From: Bacillota bacterium
Lineage (GTDB): Bacteria; Bacillota; Clostridia; Peptostreptococcales; Anaerovoracaceae
Reading direction: 5' to 3'
Assembly: GCA_017626845.1 (NCBI GenBank)
Contig: JAGAHX010000001.1
Location: 1 to 41,885, forward strand
Length of the DNA: 41,885 bases
Below the pieces are notes generated by a model. The model searched no databases, had not been told where the DNA came from, and was given only the letters and a program-made list of their open reading frames with translations. The number at the start of each line of letters is the position of its first letter. The first letter of the stretch is position 1. Below are positions 8,161 to 16,660 of the stretch, one piece after another. The translations under genes and the position numbers were made by a program.

Positions 8161-8187
8161 TTTCTTGCGCGCGGGAGCAGAGAAATA

Positions 8188-8985
8188 ATGATAACAAAGC
8201 TAATAGAAGATCTGCTGCGAAAAGATGAGAGGGCAATGTTGGCGGCAAAGAAAAGGCTGGCCCGCCATGCTGAAGGATCGATCCTGGTGAAAAAGAGAGG
8301 AGGATCCGTATCCTTTTACCACCTACTGCCCGCAGATGAAGAAGGACACCGCAGGGAAGTCTCTATTCCGAGACGCAACAAAAGACTGCTCGCATCGTTA
8401 TGCGACAAAAGATATTGCGAAAAGTTGATTCCTATTCTGGAGAAGGAAATCAAACTGCTTCGATCCTTTTTAACTAAATTCGATCCGGAAGAAAAAGTTC
8501 TTTTAAGGAAGTCTCTACCGGAAGAAATGAGCAGTTATATTGCGCCGTTGATAAAAACCACGGAAGAACAGATCCAATCATGGCTCAATGAGCGTTTTGA
8601 CACAAATCCTTATCCGTTGCCCAATGATTCATACCGCACAAAGAAAGGCGAGTACGTCCGTAGCCGGTTGGAATTGCACGTTGCGAATCTGCTTTACGAT
8701 CTTGGCATCCCCTACCGCTATGAATGCGCGGTGTACCTGGAAGATGGCTCAGTCTTTTATCCGGATTTTACACTGTTACATCCGGAGACTCTAGAAGTTT
8801 ATTGGCTTGAGCTGTTCGGAATGATGGACGATCCCGATTATGCGGCAGCGAACATGCAAAAAATCGCTCGCTATTCCCAATCCAAGATGTTTCCTAATCT
8901 TATCATGGTATTCGACCACAAGGCTGCACCATTTCGAACAGAAACGATCGAAACGATCCTTCGCAACATTTTCCTGAACAAGTAA
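8188..8985 (+). CDS. Putative PD-(D/E)XK-fold nuclease-like protein, 265 aa
   Basis: Not assigned to a named family. The N-terminal half is basic and helical (KLIEDLLRKDERAMLAAKKR). The C-terminal half has a pattern that fits a PD-(D/E)XK core: YVRSRLELHVANLLYDLGIPY, where Glu lies in the first helix, VFYPDFTLLHP with the Asp, and VYWLELFGM with the following Glu, then a helix and IMVFDH. The start at 8188 is chosen because an upstream in-frame ATG (8062) would place the consensus promoter inside the gene. The Shine-Dalgarno is weak (GGGAG about 10 bases upstream). It stands alone, just before a repeat-rich noncoding stretch, consistent with accessory or defence-like DNA; that role is inference. 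Confidence 0.72.
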   Translation: MITKLIEDLLRKDERAMLAAKKRLARHAEGSILVKKRGGSVSFYHLLPADEEGHRREVSIPRRNKRLLASLCDKRYCEKLIPILEKEIKLLRSFLTKFDPEEKVLLRKSLPEEMSSYIAPLIKTTEEQIQSWLNERFDTNPYPLPNDSYRTKKGEYVRSRLELHVANLLYDLGIPYRYECAVYLEDGSVFYPDFTLLHPETLEVYWLELFGMMDDPDYAAANMQKIARYSQSKMFPNLIMVFDHKAAPFRTETIETILRNIFLNK

Positions 8986-9008
8986 CGTAAATTTCGCGGA
9001 TTTTGAAA

Positions 9009-9048
9009 ATGTATCGATTTCAAGAGTTTTTGCCATTTTTAGATACAT
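9009..9048 (+). repeat. 40-bp inverted-end repeat, copy A
   Basis: Begins ATGTATCG and ends TAGATACAT, with TTGCCA in the middle. Same length as copies B (9093) and C (9208). Its complement matches copy C at about 32 of 40 positions. Confidence 0.85.
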
Positions 9049-9092
9049 ATCCCGGTTTTCATCGCATTTTGCCGGTCTGGGGTTATGTATAC

Positions 9093-9132
9093 TTGTATCG
9101 AAAACCGGGAATCTTGCCAAAAATCGATACAT
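9093..9132 (+). repeat. 40-bp inverted-end repeat, copy B
   Basis: Begins TTGTATCG and ends CGATACAT, exactly 40 bp. TTGCCA is at the same internal position as in copy A. The interior is otherwise diverged. Confidence 0.8.
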
Positions 9133-9207
9133 CACAAGCCATCCACACTGAAAAACAGTGTCCGTAAGCGCCCTTTCGATCTGGCAGTACGCAGCAAGCT
9201 CTGTTAG

Positions 9208-9247
9208 ATGTATCTAAATCTGAGAAAAACACAGGAAATAGATACAT
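9208..9247 (-). repeat. 40-bp inverted-end repeat, copy C (opposite orientation)
   Basis: Plus strand begins ATGTATCTAAA and ends AATAGATACAT, exactly 40 bp; it aligns to the complement of copy A. With copies A and B it fills most of the gene-free stretch 8986-9400. Confidence 0.85.
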
Positions 9248-9282
9248 CTTCCTCTGCCGCGTTTTTTCATCAATCATTTTAC

Positions 9283-9385
9283 CAACACTTTTTGTCCACC
9301 CTGTATCTTGCTCGAAAAAAGATAAAACTGCCGCAACCGTTGAAACATCAACGATTGTGGCAGTTCATATCAACACTTTTTGTCC
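9283..9385 (+). repeat. Direct repeat pair flanking a strong hairpin
   Basis: CAACACTTTTTGTCC occurs at 9283-9297 and 9371-9385. Between them, 9327-9364 forms a near-perfect 17-bp stem (ACTGCCGCAACCGTTGA against TCAACGATTGTGGCAGT, one mismatch and one G-U, 4-base loop). It may be a small non-autonomous element or a terminator-like structure; no gene is present. Confidence 0.7.
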
Positions 9386-9400
9386 TATAAGCCTCGATCT

Positions 9401-9718
9401 CTACCGCTGCCTTTTCTTCCCTGCCGGCAATTCCTCTGCCATCGCTGCCAGCAAACCGCACAGAAATTCCCTATCGTCCACGTTATCTACGAGCAGCATC
9501 TCTTTTGCACCCGGATAGGGCGCTTCCTGGATCGCATCGGGCATCTGCGCCTTTGCGGAAGGCACCGGTTTTACAAGAAGGCGGTCGTCATAGATGCCGC
9601 CGACGATCTTATCGCGGTAATAGAGGATATACTCGCCCATCATCGGACGAAAAGACACGCCGTCCAAGCCAGACAACTGGTCCAGAACAAAGTCGAGGTA
9701 TTCTTTCGAAGAAGCCAT
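9401..9718 (-). CDS. TfoX N-terminal domain protein
   Basis: Small soluble protein of 105 aa matching the TfoX/Sxy N-terminal domain: LDFVLDQLSGL, then FRPMMGEYILYYRDKIVGGIYDDRLLVKP, then a C-terminal helix. It lacks the TfoX C-terminal domain, as is common in Firmicutes, where the single-domain form is not linked to competence. Start ATG 9716-9718 with AAAGG about 10 bases upstream. The lysine/arginine-rich tail KKRQR is at the very end. It follows the small membrane protein gene with a gap of 19 bases. Confidence 0.88.
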   Translation of the reverse strand: MASSKEYLDFVLDQLSGLDGVSFRPMMGEYILYYRDKIVGGIYDDRLLVKPVPSAKAQMPDAIQEAPYPGAKEMLLVDNVDDREFLCGLLAAMAEELPAGKKRQR

Positions 9719-9737
9719 AACAAACCGGCCTTTCTTT

Positions 9738-10037
9738 TTAGCGAATCAGCTCGATCTCGCCGATAAATGGCAGCGGGCGGTCGTCCATATTCAGCGCGCG
9801 GATGATGCCCATAAAGAAGAACACGAGAGCCGCCAGATCCAGGATAAAGGCCGCCGGACCAAAGATCGCAAAACGGCTCAGGATCCTCGAGACAGTCTCT
9901 ATGAGGTTGATGAGGAGCGCCTGGTTCAGGTGGCGGCGCACCAGGGGGTCCGCCGGATCGCGGGCGATCATGGCGATGATAAAACCGATCCATGTGATAT
10001 AGCTGATCACAGCGTAAAGTTTTGAATGTCTGTACAT
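9738..10037 (-). CDS. Small membrane protein, DUF4870/Tic20-like
   Basis: A 99-aa protein with three hydrophobic segments: LYAVISYITWIGFIIAMIA, LINLIETVSRILSRFAIF and AAFILDLAALVFFFMGIIRAL. The sequence DPLVRRHLNQALLINLI after the first helix is typical of DUF4870-type proteins, where an FH(x)NQ-like motif sits between helices. Start 10035-10037 is chosen over an upstream in-frame codon because CGGAG lies 8 bases before it. The function of this family is not known. Confidence 0.75.
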   Translation of the reverse strand: MYRHSKLYAVISYITWIGFIIAMIARDPADPLVRRHLNQALLINLIETVSRILSRFAIFGPAAFILDLAALVFFFMGIIRALNMDDRPLPFIGEIELIR

Positions 10038-10071
10038 GTTATTTTCTCCGATCCCAATCTCTATTTCTGCC

Positions 10072-10205
10072 GGCCTTACAGTCTCAGGTTCTGCTTTGCG
10101 CAACCTGCATTAGCAACTCAATCGCTGCTTTCCCCGCCAGGCTTACCGTCTCGGGTCCTGTTTTGTTCAGCTTGCATTAGCAGCTCGATCACTGCTTCGC
10201 CCGGC
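10072..10205. repeat. Imperfect tandem duplication, about 66-68 bp x 2
   Basis: Two adjacent copies (about 10072-10139 and 10140-10205) share blocks such as TGCATTAGCA and TCGCTGCTT/TCACTGCTT. On the minus strand the copies could encode GEAVIELLMQAEQNRT and GKAAIELLMQVAQSRT, in frames offset from one another. It lies between the DUF1385 stop and the next start; no complete gene is visible. Confidence 0.7.
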
Positions 10206-10219
10206 TTTACCTTTCCGCT

Positions 10220-11278
10220 CTACTTCTCTCTATCCGCCTTGTACTTCGCGGTCTCTTCCTCGTCCTTGACGTATTCGCCGGAGGGCTTTACGCGGCCGAC
10301 CCAGTACTCCACCGGGATCGACGGATCTTCGTGGGAAGGCAGCACGGCCTTCACCGCGATGATCGCGACTTCCAGCATATCGTCCGTGGGCTCTTTGGTC
10401 GTAAGTTTCTGCAGCAGAATGCCGGGCATCGACAGGATGCGCACGCACTTGCCGTCGTGCCGGCCCGTAAACTGCAGCAGCTCGTAGGACAGCCCTGCGA
10501 TCACCGGAATGAGCAGCAGCCGGGAGATGACCCGGGCAGCCAGATTCGGCCAACCCAGCAGGGAGAACACCAGCAGCGAGATGACCATCACGAACATCAG
10601 AAAGCTCGTTCCGCAGCGGGGATGCAGCGTGTAGAAGGACTGGGCGTTGGCCGGGGTCAGCTCCAGGCCGTTCTCGTAGCAGTGGATCGTCTTATGCTCC
10701 GCCCCGTGGTACATGAATGTGCGGCGGATGTCGGGCATCTTCGAGATGAGCGACACGTAGACGACGAACATGCAGATGCGCAGCACGCCCTCGATCAGGT
10801 TGAGCAGCACCGGGCTGTCGATGCCGGCCTTTTTCAGGAGGCTCATGATGCCGGTGGGCAGGATAATGAACACGCCCACGGTAAGCAGGATCGAAAGCAG
10901 CACCGACACGTACATCATGATGGTGTTGGCCTTCTCCTTGCCGAACTTTTCGTTCATCCAGATCGTCAGTTTATCGTCTTCGTAGTAGGAATTGCCTTCC
11001 GTGTCCGCGCAGTTTTCCAGCACGTCCGCCGAGTACATCAGGATGCGGGTGCCGGTGACCAGAGAGGACACGAACGACACGACGCCCCGGATGATGGGCA
11101 TCTTCTTCCACTTGCCGGGTGCAGGGAGCGGCTCCACCGTCAGGTGCACATCGCCGTCGGGCTGGCGCACCGCGATGGCAAGAGCGCGGCTGCCCCGCAT
11201 CATCAGACCTTCCAGAATGGCCTGCCCGCCCACTTTCGTAGGCGTGGCGTTTTTCATAAATATTTTGCTGAAATCCAT
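10220..11278 (-). CDS. DUF1385 membrane protein (YqhQ family)
   Basis: Integral membrane protein of 352 aa. The N terminus KVGGQAILEGLMMRGSRALAIAVR is the family signature. It also has PIIRGVVSFVSSLVTG, YHGAEHKTIHCYENG (conserved His pair) and LHPRCGTSFLMFVMV, all standard in DUF1385. Four to five membrane segments follow. In many Clostridia this gene sits beside rho, rpmE and prmC, as here. Start ATG 11276-11278 is one base from the rho stop, so translation is probably coupled. Molecular role unknown. Confidence 0.93.
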   Translation of the reverse strand: MDFSKIFMKNATPTKVGGQAILEGLMMRGSRALAIAVRQPDGDVHLTVEPLPAPGKWKKMPIIRGVVSFVSSLVTGTRILMYSADVLENCADTEGNSYYEDDKLTIWMNEKFGKEKANTIMMYVSVLLSILLTVGVFIILPTGIMSLLKKAGIDSPVLLNLIEGVLRICMFVVYVSLISKMPDIRRTFMYHGAEHKTIHCYENGLELTPANAQSFYTLHPRCGTSFLMFVMVISLLVFSLLGWPNLAARVISRLLLIPVIAGLSYELLQFTGRHDGKCVRILSMPGILLQKLTTKEPTDDMLEVAIIAVKAVLPSHEDPSIPVEYWVGRVKPSGEYVKDEEETAKYKADREK

Positions 11279-11279
11279 A

Positions 11280-12911
11280 TTACAGTCTGAGTTTCTTTAA
11301 TCTCTGAATAAAGTCCTCGTTGCGCTTGGTGTGGGCGAGCTCCATCACCACGCGCTCGGTGGCTTCCTCGATGCCCCAATCCGCGACGGCGCGGCGCATC
11401 ATCCAGACGGCCTCGAGCTCGTCCTGGGTCATGAGCATGTCCTCGCGGCGGGTGCCGGATTTATTGATGTTGAGCGCCGGGAAAATGCGCTTTTCCTGCA
11501 GCCTGCGGTCCAGATGCAGTTCCATGTTGCCCGTGCCCTTGAATTCCTCGAAGATCACGTCGTCCATGCGGCTGCCGGTCTCCACCAGTGCCGTCGCCAG
11601 AATGGTGATGGACCCGCCCTCTTCGATGTTTCTCGCGGCTCCGAAGAACTTCTTCGGCTTATACAGCGCCGCCGGATCCAGACCACCGGACAGCGTGCGG
11701 CCGCTGGGCGTCTCCACCAGGTTGTACGCCCGGGCGAGGCGTGTAATGGAATCCATCAGGATAATGACGTCCTTGCCGTGCTCCACCAGCCTCTGGGCCC
11801 GCGCCAGCACCATCTCCGCCACCTTCACGTGGTGGGAGGGCTGCTCGTCGAAGGTGGAATAGATCACCTGGCCTTTGATCTCCCGCTGCATGTCGGTCAC
11901 TTCCTCGGGCCGCTCGTCGATGAGCAGCACGATGAGCTCCGCGTCGACGTGCTGGGCCTCGATGGCCTTCGCGATCTGCTTTAACAGCGTGGTCTTACCG
12001 GCTTTCGGAGGCGCGACGATCAGCCCGCGCTGACCCTTCCCAATAGGCGCCACCAGATCGGTGAGCCGCATGGAAAGCGCCGAGGAGCCGGCTTCCAGCC
12101 GGATGCGCTCCGTGGGATAGATGGGGGTGAGGTCGGAGAAATCCCTGCGGCGGATGGACACACCGGGCTCGTCGTCGTTGACGGTCTTGACGTACAGCAG
12201 CGCGCCGAACCGCTCATCGCTTCCGGGCTTTCTCGCGATGCCGCAGATCTTGTCGCCGGTCTTCAGATTGAACCTGCGGATCTGCGTGGGGGATACGTAG
12301 ACGTCCTCATCGGACGTCAGGAAGTTGTCGAAACGGAGGAATCCGAATCCGCCCTCTGCGATGTCCAGGATGCCGGTCTTCTCCACCCGGCCTTCCTTCA
12401 TGGGAGCACCCTTTTTCGGATCGGACTCCTCGGACTTGATCTCTTCTGTTTTTTCGGGCAGAGAAGCAGGTTCTGCAGCAGGTTCCGCAGGCTTATTTTC
12501 CGGAACGGCAGAAATCGTATTCTCTTCAGAAATATAAACCGAAGCAGGTTCGGGGATGTAGACCTTCAGCTGGGATTCGGCGGGTTCTTCTTTGGGTTCC
12601 GCGGCAGCGGGCTGCGTTTTTTTCGGCTTTGCCGCCCTCTTCGCATTTTTCTCCGGTTTGCCGGAGGCTGGCTCGGAGGCAGGCTCTGCATTTTTCTTTG
12701 CGGTCCGCTTTGTTTTCGGAGCGGCTTTTGGAGCCGCTTTTTCCGCAGCGGCCGCCTTCTCCTTTTCCGCCTCTTCGTGCATGCGGGTGAGCAGATCCAC
12801 GATCTCCTGCTTCTTCATGCCGGAAGCGCCCTTTATCCCAAGCGCTTTCGCGATTTCCCGCAATTCCGCGACTTTTTTATCCTTTAAGATATCGAGTTCC
12901 ATAAAACCCAT
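11280..12911 (-). CDS. rho: Transcription termination factor Rho
   Basis: Hexameric RNA helicase for factor-dependent termination, 543 aa. The N-terminal domain (KKVAELREIAKALGI, 12-26) is followed by a low-complexity insert rich in Ala, Lys, Glu and Pro (about 50-170), then the cold-shock-like RNA-binding domain (GILDIAEGGFGFLR, about 180). The ATPase core has PPKAGKTT (Walker A, 301-308), LIDERPEEVTDM and MDSITRLARAYN. Two starts are possible: ATG 12911 (GAGG only 3 bases away) or 12902 (MELDILK, spacing 12). The longer is annotated. Its promoter is at 13063-13090. Confidence 0.96.
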   Translation of the reverse strand: MGFMELDILKDKKVAELREIAKALGIKGASGMKKQEIVDLLTRMHEEAEKEKAAAAEKAAPKAAPKTKRTAKKNAEPASEPASGKPEKNAKRAAKPKKTQPAAAEPKEEPAESQLKVYIPEPASVYISEENTISAVPENKPAEPAAEPASLPEKTEEIKSEESDPKKGAPMKEGRVEKTGILDIAEGGFGFLRFDNFLTSDEDVYVSPTQIRRFNLKTGDKICGIARKPGSDERFGALLYVKTVNDDEPGVSIRRRDFSDLTPIYPTERIRLEAGSSALSMRLTDLVAPIGKGQRGLIVAPPKAGKTTLLKQIAKAIEAQHVDAELIVLLIDERPEEVTDMQREIKGQVIYSTFDEQPSHHVKVAEMVLARAQRLVEHGKDVIILMDSITRLARAYNLVETPSGRTLSGGLDPAALYKPKKFFGAARNIEEGGSITILATALVETGSRMDDVIFEEFKGTGNMELHLDRRLQEKRIFPALNINKSGTRREDMLMTQDELEAVWMMRRAVADWGIEEATERVVMELAHTKRNEDFIQRLKKLRL

Positions 12912-13029
12912 AAACCTCGCTGTACGGGCCGATTTTCGGCCTTAAAACATATCCGGAGACCGGAGGTAGAGTGTGCCGTGCACGCAAACCACCGGAAAGC
13001 TCCAGCCTCTATTGAATTCTCTCTCAACA

Positions 13030-13060
13030 AAAGGGAAAACCGCGGAAGAACTCCGCGGTT
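13030..13060 (-). terminator. Terminator of the liv operon
   Basis: Minus strand AACCGCGGA-GTTCT-TCCGCGGTT followed by TTCCCTTTTGTT. It lies 64 bases past the livF stop and overlaps the start region of the rho transcript. Confidence 0.75.
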
Positions 13061-13062
13061 GT

Positions 13063-13090
13063 ATTATAGCATTTTTGCAGATGGTTGCAA
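13063..13090 (-). promoter_or_regulatory. Sigma-A promoter of rho
   Basis: Minus strand -35 TTGCAA (13085-13090), 16-base spacer, -10 TATAAT (13063-13068). The start point would fall near 13056, giving a leader of about 145 bases before rho. Confidence 0.7.
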
Positions 13091-13096
13091 GGGCGG

Positions 13097-13115
13097 CCCT
13101 TCGACAGGCTCAGGG
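13097..13115 (+). repeat. 19-bp quasi-palindrome, copy 2 (CCC...GGG type)
   Basis: CCCTTCGACAGGCTCAGGG in the untranslated region just after the livF stop. Confidence 0.9.
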
Positions 13116-13123
13116 TCCGGCGT

Positions 13124-13834
13124 CTACGCTCCCAGGTATGCCTTCTTGATCTGGTCGCTGGCCAGCAGCTCCTTGCCGGTGCCGCTCATGACGACCTTGC
13201 CGGTCTCCAGCACGTAGGCGCGGTCTGCGACAGACAGCGCCGCCTGGGCGTTCTGCTCGACGAGCAGGATAGTCGCGCCGCCCTGGTGCAGGCTCTTGAT
13301 GATGTCGAAGATGTGGTCCACCAGGATGGGTGCGAGACCCATGGACGGTTCATCCAGCATGATCAGCTTCGGCTTCGCCATCAGCGCCCGGCCCATGGCC
13401 AGCATCTGCTGCTCGCCGCCGGACAGGGTGCCGCCGATCTGGGTGCGCCGTTCCTTCAGTCTTGGGAACAGCTCGTACACCTCTTCCAGCGAAGCCTTGA
13501 TGCTGGAATTGGGCTGCGAATACGCGCCCATCTCCAGGTTCTCCTCCACTGTCATCTGGGTAAAGATGCGGCGGCCTTCTGGGACCATCACCAGGCCTCT
13601 CTCCACGATCTTGTGGGGCGCCACCTTCGCCAGGGACTCCCCGAAGAACTCGATGGAGCCGGTCTTGGAACGGAGCAGGCCCGAGATCGTATTCAGGGTG
13701 GTGGATTTGCCGGCGCCGTTCGCGCCGATCAGGGTCACGATCTCCCCTTCGTTTACCTCGAAGGAAATGCCCTTGATGGCGTGGATGCTGCCGTAATATA
13801 CGTTAATGTCGTTGACTTTTAAGATCTGTGCCAT
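13124..13834 (-). CDS. livF: Branched-chain amino acid ABC transporter ATP-binding protein LivF
   Basis: Cytoplasmic ATPase of the HAAT/Liv importer, 236 aa. Walker A GANGAGKST, signature LSGGEQQMLAMGRAL, Walker B LIMLDEPSMGLAP and the switch region LLVEQNAQAAL are all present. The LDEPSMGLAP and VEQN motifs are typical of LivF rather than LivG. It lies last in the operon, 2 bases after livG, and is followed by a 19-bp repeat and a terminator. Confidence 0.95.
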   Translation of the reverse strand: MAQILKVNDINVYYGSIHAIKGISFEVNEGEIVTLIGANGAGKSTTLNTISGLLRSKTGSIEFFGESLAKVAPHKIVERGLVMVPEGRRIFTQMTVEENLEMGAYSQPNSSIKASLEEVYELFPRLKERRTQIGGTLSGGEQQMLAMGRALMAKPKLIMLDEPSMGLAPILVDHIFDIIKSLHQGGATILLVEQNAQAALSVADRAYVLETGKVVMSGTGKELLASDQIKKAYLGA

Positions 13835-13836
13835 GA

Positions 13837-14605
<769 letters not shown>

Positions 14606-14613
<8 letters not shown>

Positions 14614-15679
14614 CTGCCGCACCTCCTTCCGCCAGTTTCTTTCCGGTCCGCTTCTCGGCCGCGTTCTTTAAGATATCCTTGATCTTCTGGTTGTTGGACA
14701 CCAGCATCACAGCGATCAGGATGACCGCGTACATCAGCATGCGGTAGTCCGCGAAGCTTCTCAGCGCCTCGGGCAGGATGGTGAGGGCTGCCGCCGCGAT
14801 GATGGAGCCGAGCATGTTGCCCTGGCCGCCCAGCACCACGAATACGAGGATGAGGATGGACGTATCGATGTTGAACTTGCTCGCGATGAGGGAGCTGTAG
14901 TTGTTGCCGAACAGGGCTCCCGCCGCGCCGGCCATGGCTGCAGAGATCGTAAATGCGGTAATTTTGTACTTGAACGCCGGGATCCCGATGGATTCCGCCG
15001 CGATGTAGTTGTCGCGCACCGCCATGATGGCCCGTCCGGACCGGCTTCCCACCATGTGGAAGATGACGATGAGCGAGATCATGATGAGCACGAATCCCGC
15101 GGTAAACGTCGCGATCTTGGGGATCGAACGGATGCCCATGGCGCCCTCGATGATGATCTTTCCTTCCGGACTCATGTTGAGCTCGTTCGTGAACATGGAG
15201 AGCTTCAGCTGGCCGTGGTCAACGCCCATATACACGTTGCCCACCAGGGACTTGATGATCTCGCCGAAGGCCAGCGTAACGATGGCCAGGTAGTCGCCCC
15301 GCAGACGCAGCACCGGGATGCCGATGAGGAATCCGACGATGGCTGCCGCAATGGCGCCGACGATAATGCCGATGCACAGGCGCAGGGCCGTATTGGGAAC
15401 GGCGTCCACCAGGCACATGGTCGTCGCGGTGCCGGTAAAGGCGCCGACAGACATAAAGCCCGCGTGACCCAGAGAAAGCTCGCCCATGACGCCGACGGTC
15501 AGGTTGAGGGACAGCGCCATGACGATATACGCGCAGATCGGTACCAGCATGCCCTTGGTCGCGGCCTTCAGGCCGCCGCCCTTCAGCATGACTTCCAGGA
15601 TAACGTACGCTGCGATCACGAGGATGTAGGTGAGATAATTGGTCCGCGTTGTGCGGTTCATTGTTTTGAGTTTATTCAT
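14606..15679 (-). CDS. livM: Branched-chain amino acid ABC transporter permease LivM
   Basis: Inner permease subunit of about 357 aa with eight or more hydrophobic segments. Family motifs are seen: SLGHAGFMSVGAFTG near the first third, LRGDYLAIVTLAFGEI (EAA-like coupling region), and GRAIMAVRDNYIAAESIGI. The start at 15679 (MNKLKTMN) fits an AGGTG about 10 bases upstream; a GTG immediately after the livH stop is an alternative. It overlaps livG by 8 bases. Confidence 0.94.
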
Positions 15680-15688
15680 GGCCCGCAC

Positions 15689-16564
15689 CTACACTTTCTC
15701 TCTCGTCGGCTTGCCGAGAAGCCCTGCCGGCTTCACCAGCAGCACGATGATCAGAACGCCGAACACGATGGCGTCGGAGATCTGGGTGGAGATGTACGCT
15801 TTCGCCAGGTTCTCGATGATCCCAAGAAGCAGCCCGCCCAGGAACGCGCCGGGGATGGAGCCGATGCCGCCGAATACGGCAGCGGTGAAGGCCTTGATGC
15901 CGGGCATGGAACCGGTGGTGGGAGTCAGGTTGGGATAGGCGGAGCACAGCAGCACGCCGGCGATGGCGGCCAGGCCCGAACCGATGGCGAAGGTCACGGA
16001 GATGGTGGTGTTCACGTCGATGCCCATCAGCTGCGCCGCGCCCTTATCCTCGGATACGGCCCGCATGGCCTTGCCCAGCTTCGTCTTGTTGATGAAGGTC
16101 GTCAGCACGATCATGATGGCGACGCAGACGAGTATGGTGAGCAGCGTAATGTAGGAGACGGTGAGTCCTCCGAGGTTGATCGACTTATTCGGAATGATGG
16201 GGTTGAACACCTTCGGGTTGGAGGACCAGAACAGCAGCGCCAGGTTCTGCAGCAGATAGCTGACGCCGATGGCGGTGATGAGTACGGCAAGAGAAGGAGC
16301 TTGGCGCAGCGGCTTGTACGCCAGCTTTTCGATGACGATACCCAGGCAGGTGCACACGAGCATGGCTAAGATCACGCTGATAAAAGGGTTGAGCCCATAG
16401 CGCGTAAACGCAAAAAAACAGATATACGCGCCGACCATAATAACGTCGCCGTGTGCGAAGTTCAGCATCTTCGCGATGCCGTACACCATGGTGTAGCCCA
16501 AGGCGATGATCGCGTAGACGCTCCCCAGACTGAGTCCGCTAACCAGGTAGTTGAGGAAACTCAT
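15689..16564 (-). CDS. livH: Branched-chain amino acid ABC transporter permease LivH
   Basis: Permease subunit of about 291 aa. MSFLNYLVSGLSLGSVYAIIALGYTMVYGI at the start and INFAHGD-like LNFAHGDVIMVGAY are LivH signatures, as are AMRAVSEDKGAAQLMGID and GGIGSIPGAFLGG. The start at 16564 is chosen with GAAAGG 11 bases upstream, over a TTG at 16585. A stem-loop at 16602-16627 separates it from the binding-protein gene, which should lower permease expression relative to the binding protein. Confidence 0.94.
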   Translation of the reverse strand: MSFLNYLVSGLSLGSVYAIIALGYTMVYGIAKMLNFAHGDVIMVGAYICFFAFTRYGLNPFISVILAMLVCTCLGIVIEKLAYKPLRQAPSLAVLITAIGVSYLLQNLALLFWSSNPKVFNPIIPNKSINLGGLTVSYITLLTILVCVAIMIVLTTFINKTKLGKAMRAVSEDKGAAQLMGIDVNTTISVTFAIGSGLAAIAGVLLCSAYPNLTPTTGSMPGIKAFTAAVFGGIGSIPGAFLGGLLLGIIENLAKAYISTQISDAIVFGVLIIVLLVKPAGLLGKPTREKV

Positions 16565-16601
16565 AGATAAACAAACCTTTCTCAAAAGTTAGAACAAGAG
16601 C

Positions 16602-16627
16602 CGGGGGCGGTTGGAGACCCCCGGCTT
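16602..16627 (-). terminator. Partial terminator between livJ and livH
   Basis: Minus strand GCCGGGGG - loop - CCCCCGGC followed by TCTTGTTCT, a GC-rich 8-bp stem with a poor T tract. It probably attenuates or protects the binding-protein message. Confidence 0.65.
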
Positions 16628-16660
16628 TGTTTATGCAAGTTTCCGTATCGCTACGGAAGA

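Noticed and set aside
8062..8187. N-terminal extension of the PD-(D/E)XK-like protein
   Set aside because: It would be translated from sequence upstream of, and including, a perfect consensus promoter; the ATG at 8188 fits the transcript.
9009..9247. CRISPR array
   Set aside because: Only three units, in mixed orientation, with interiors that vary and irregular gaps (44 and 75 bases); no cas genes.
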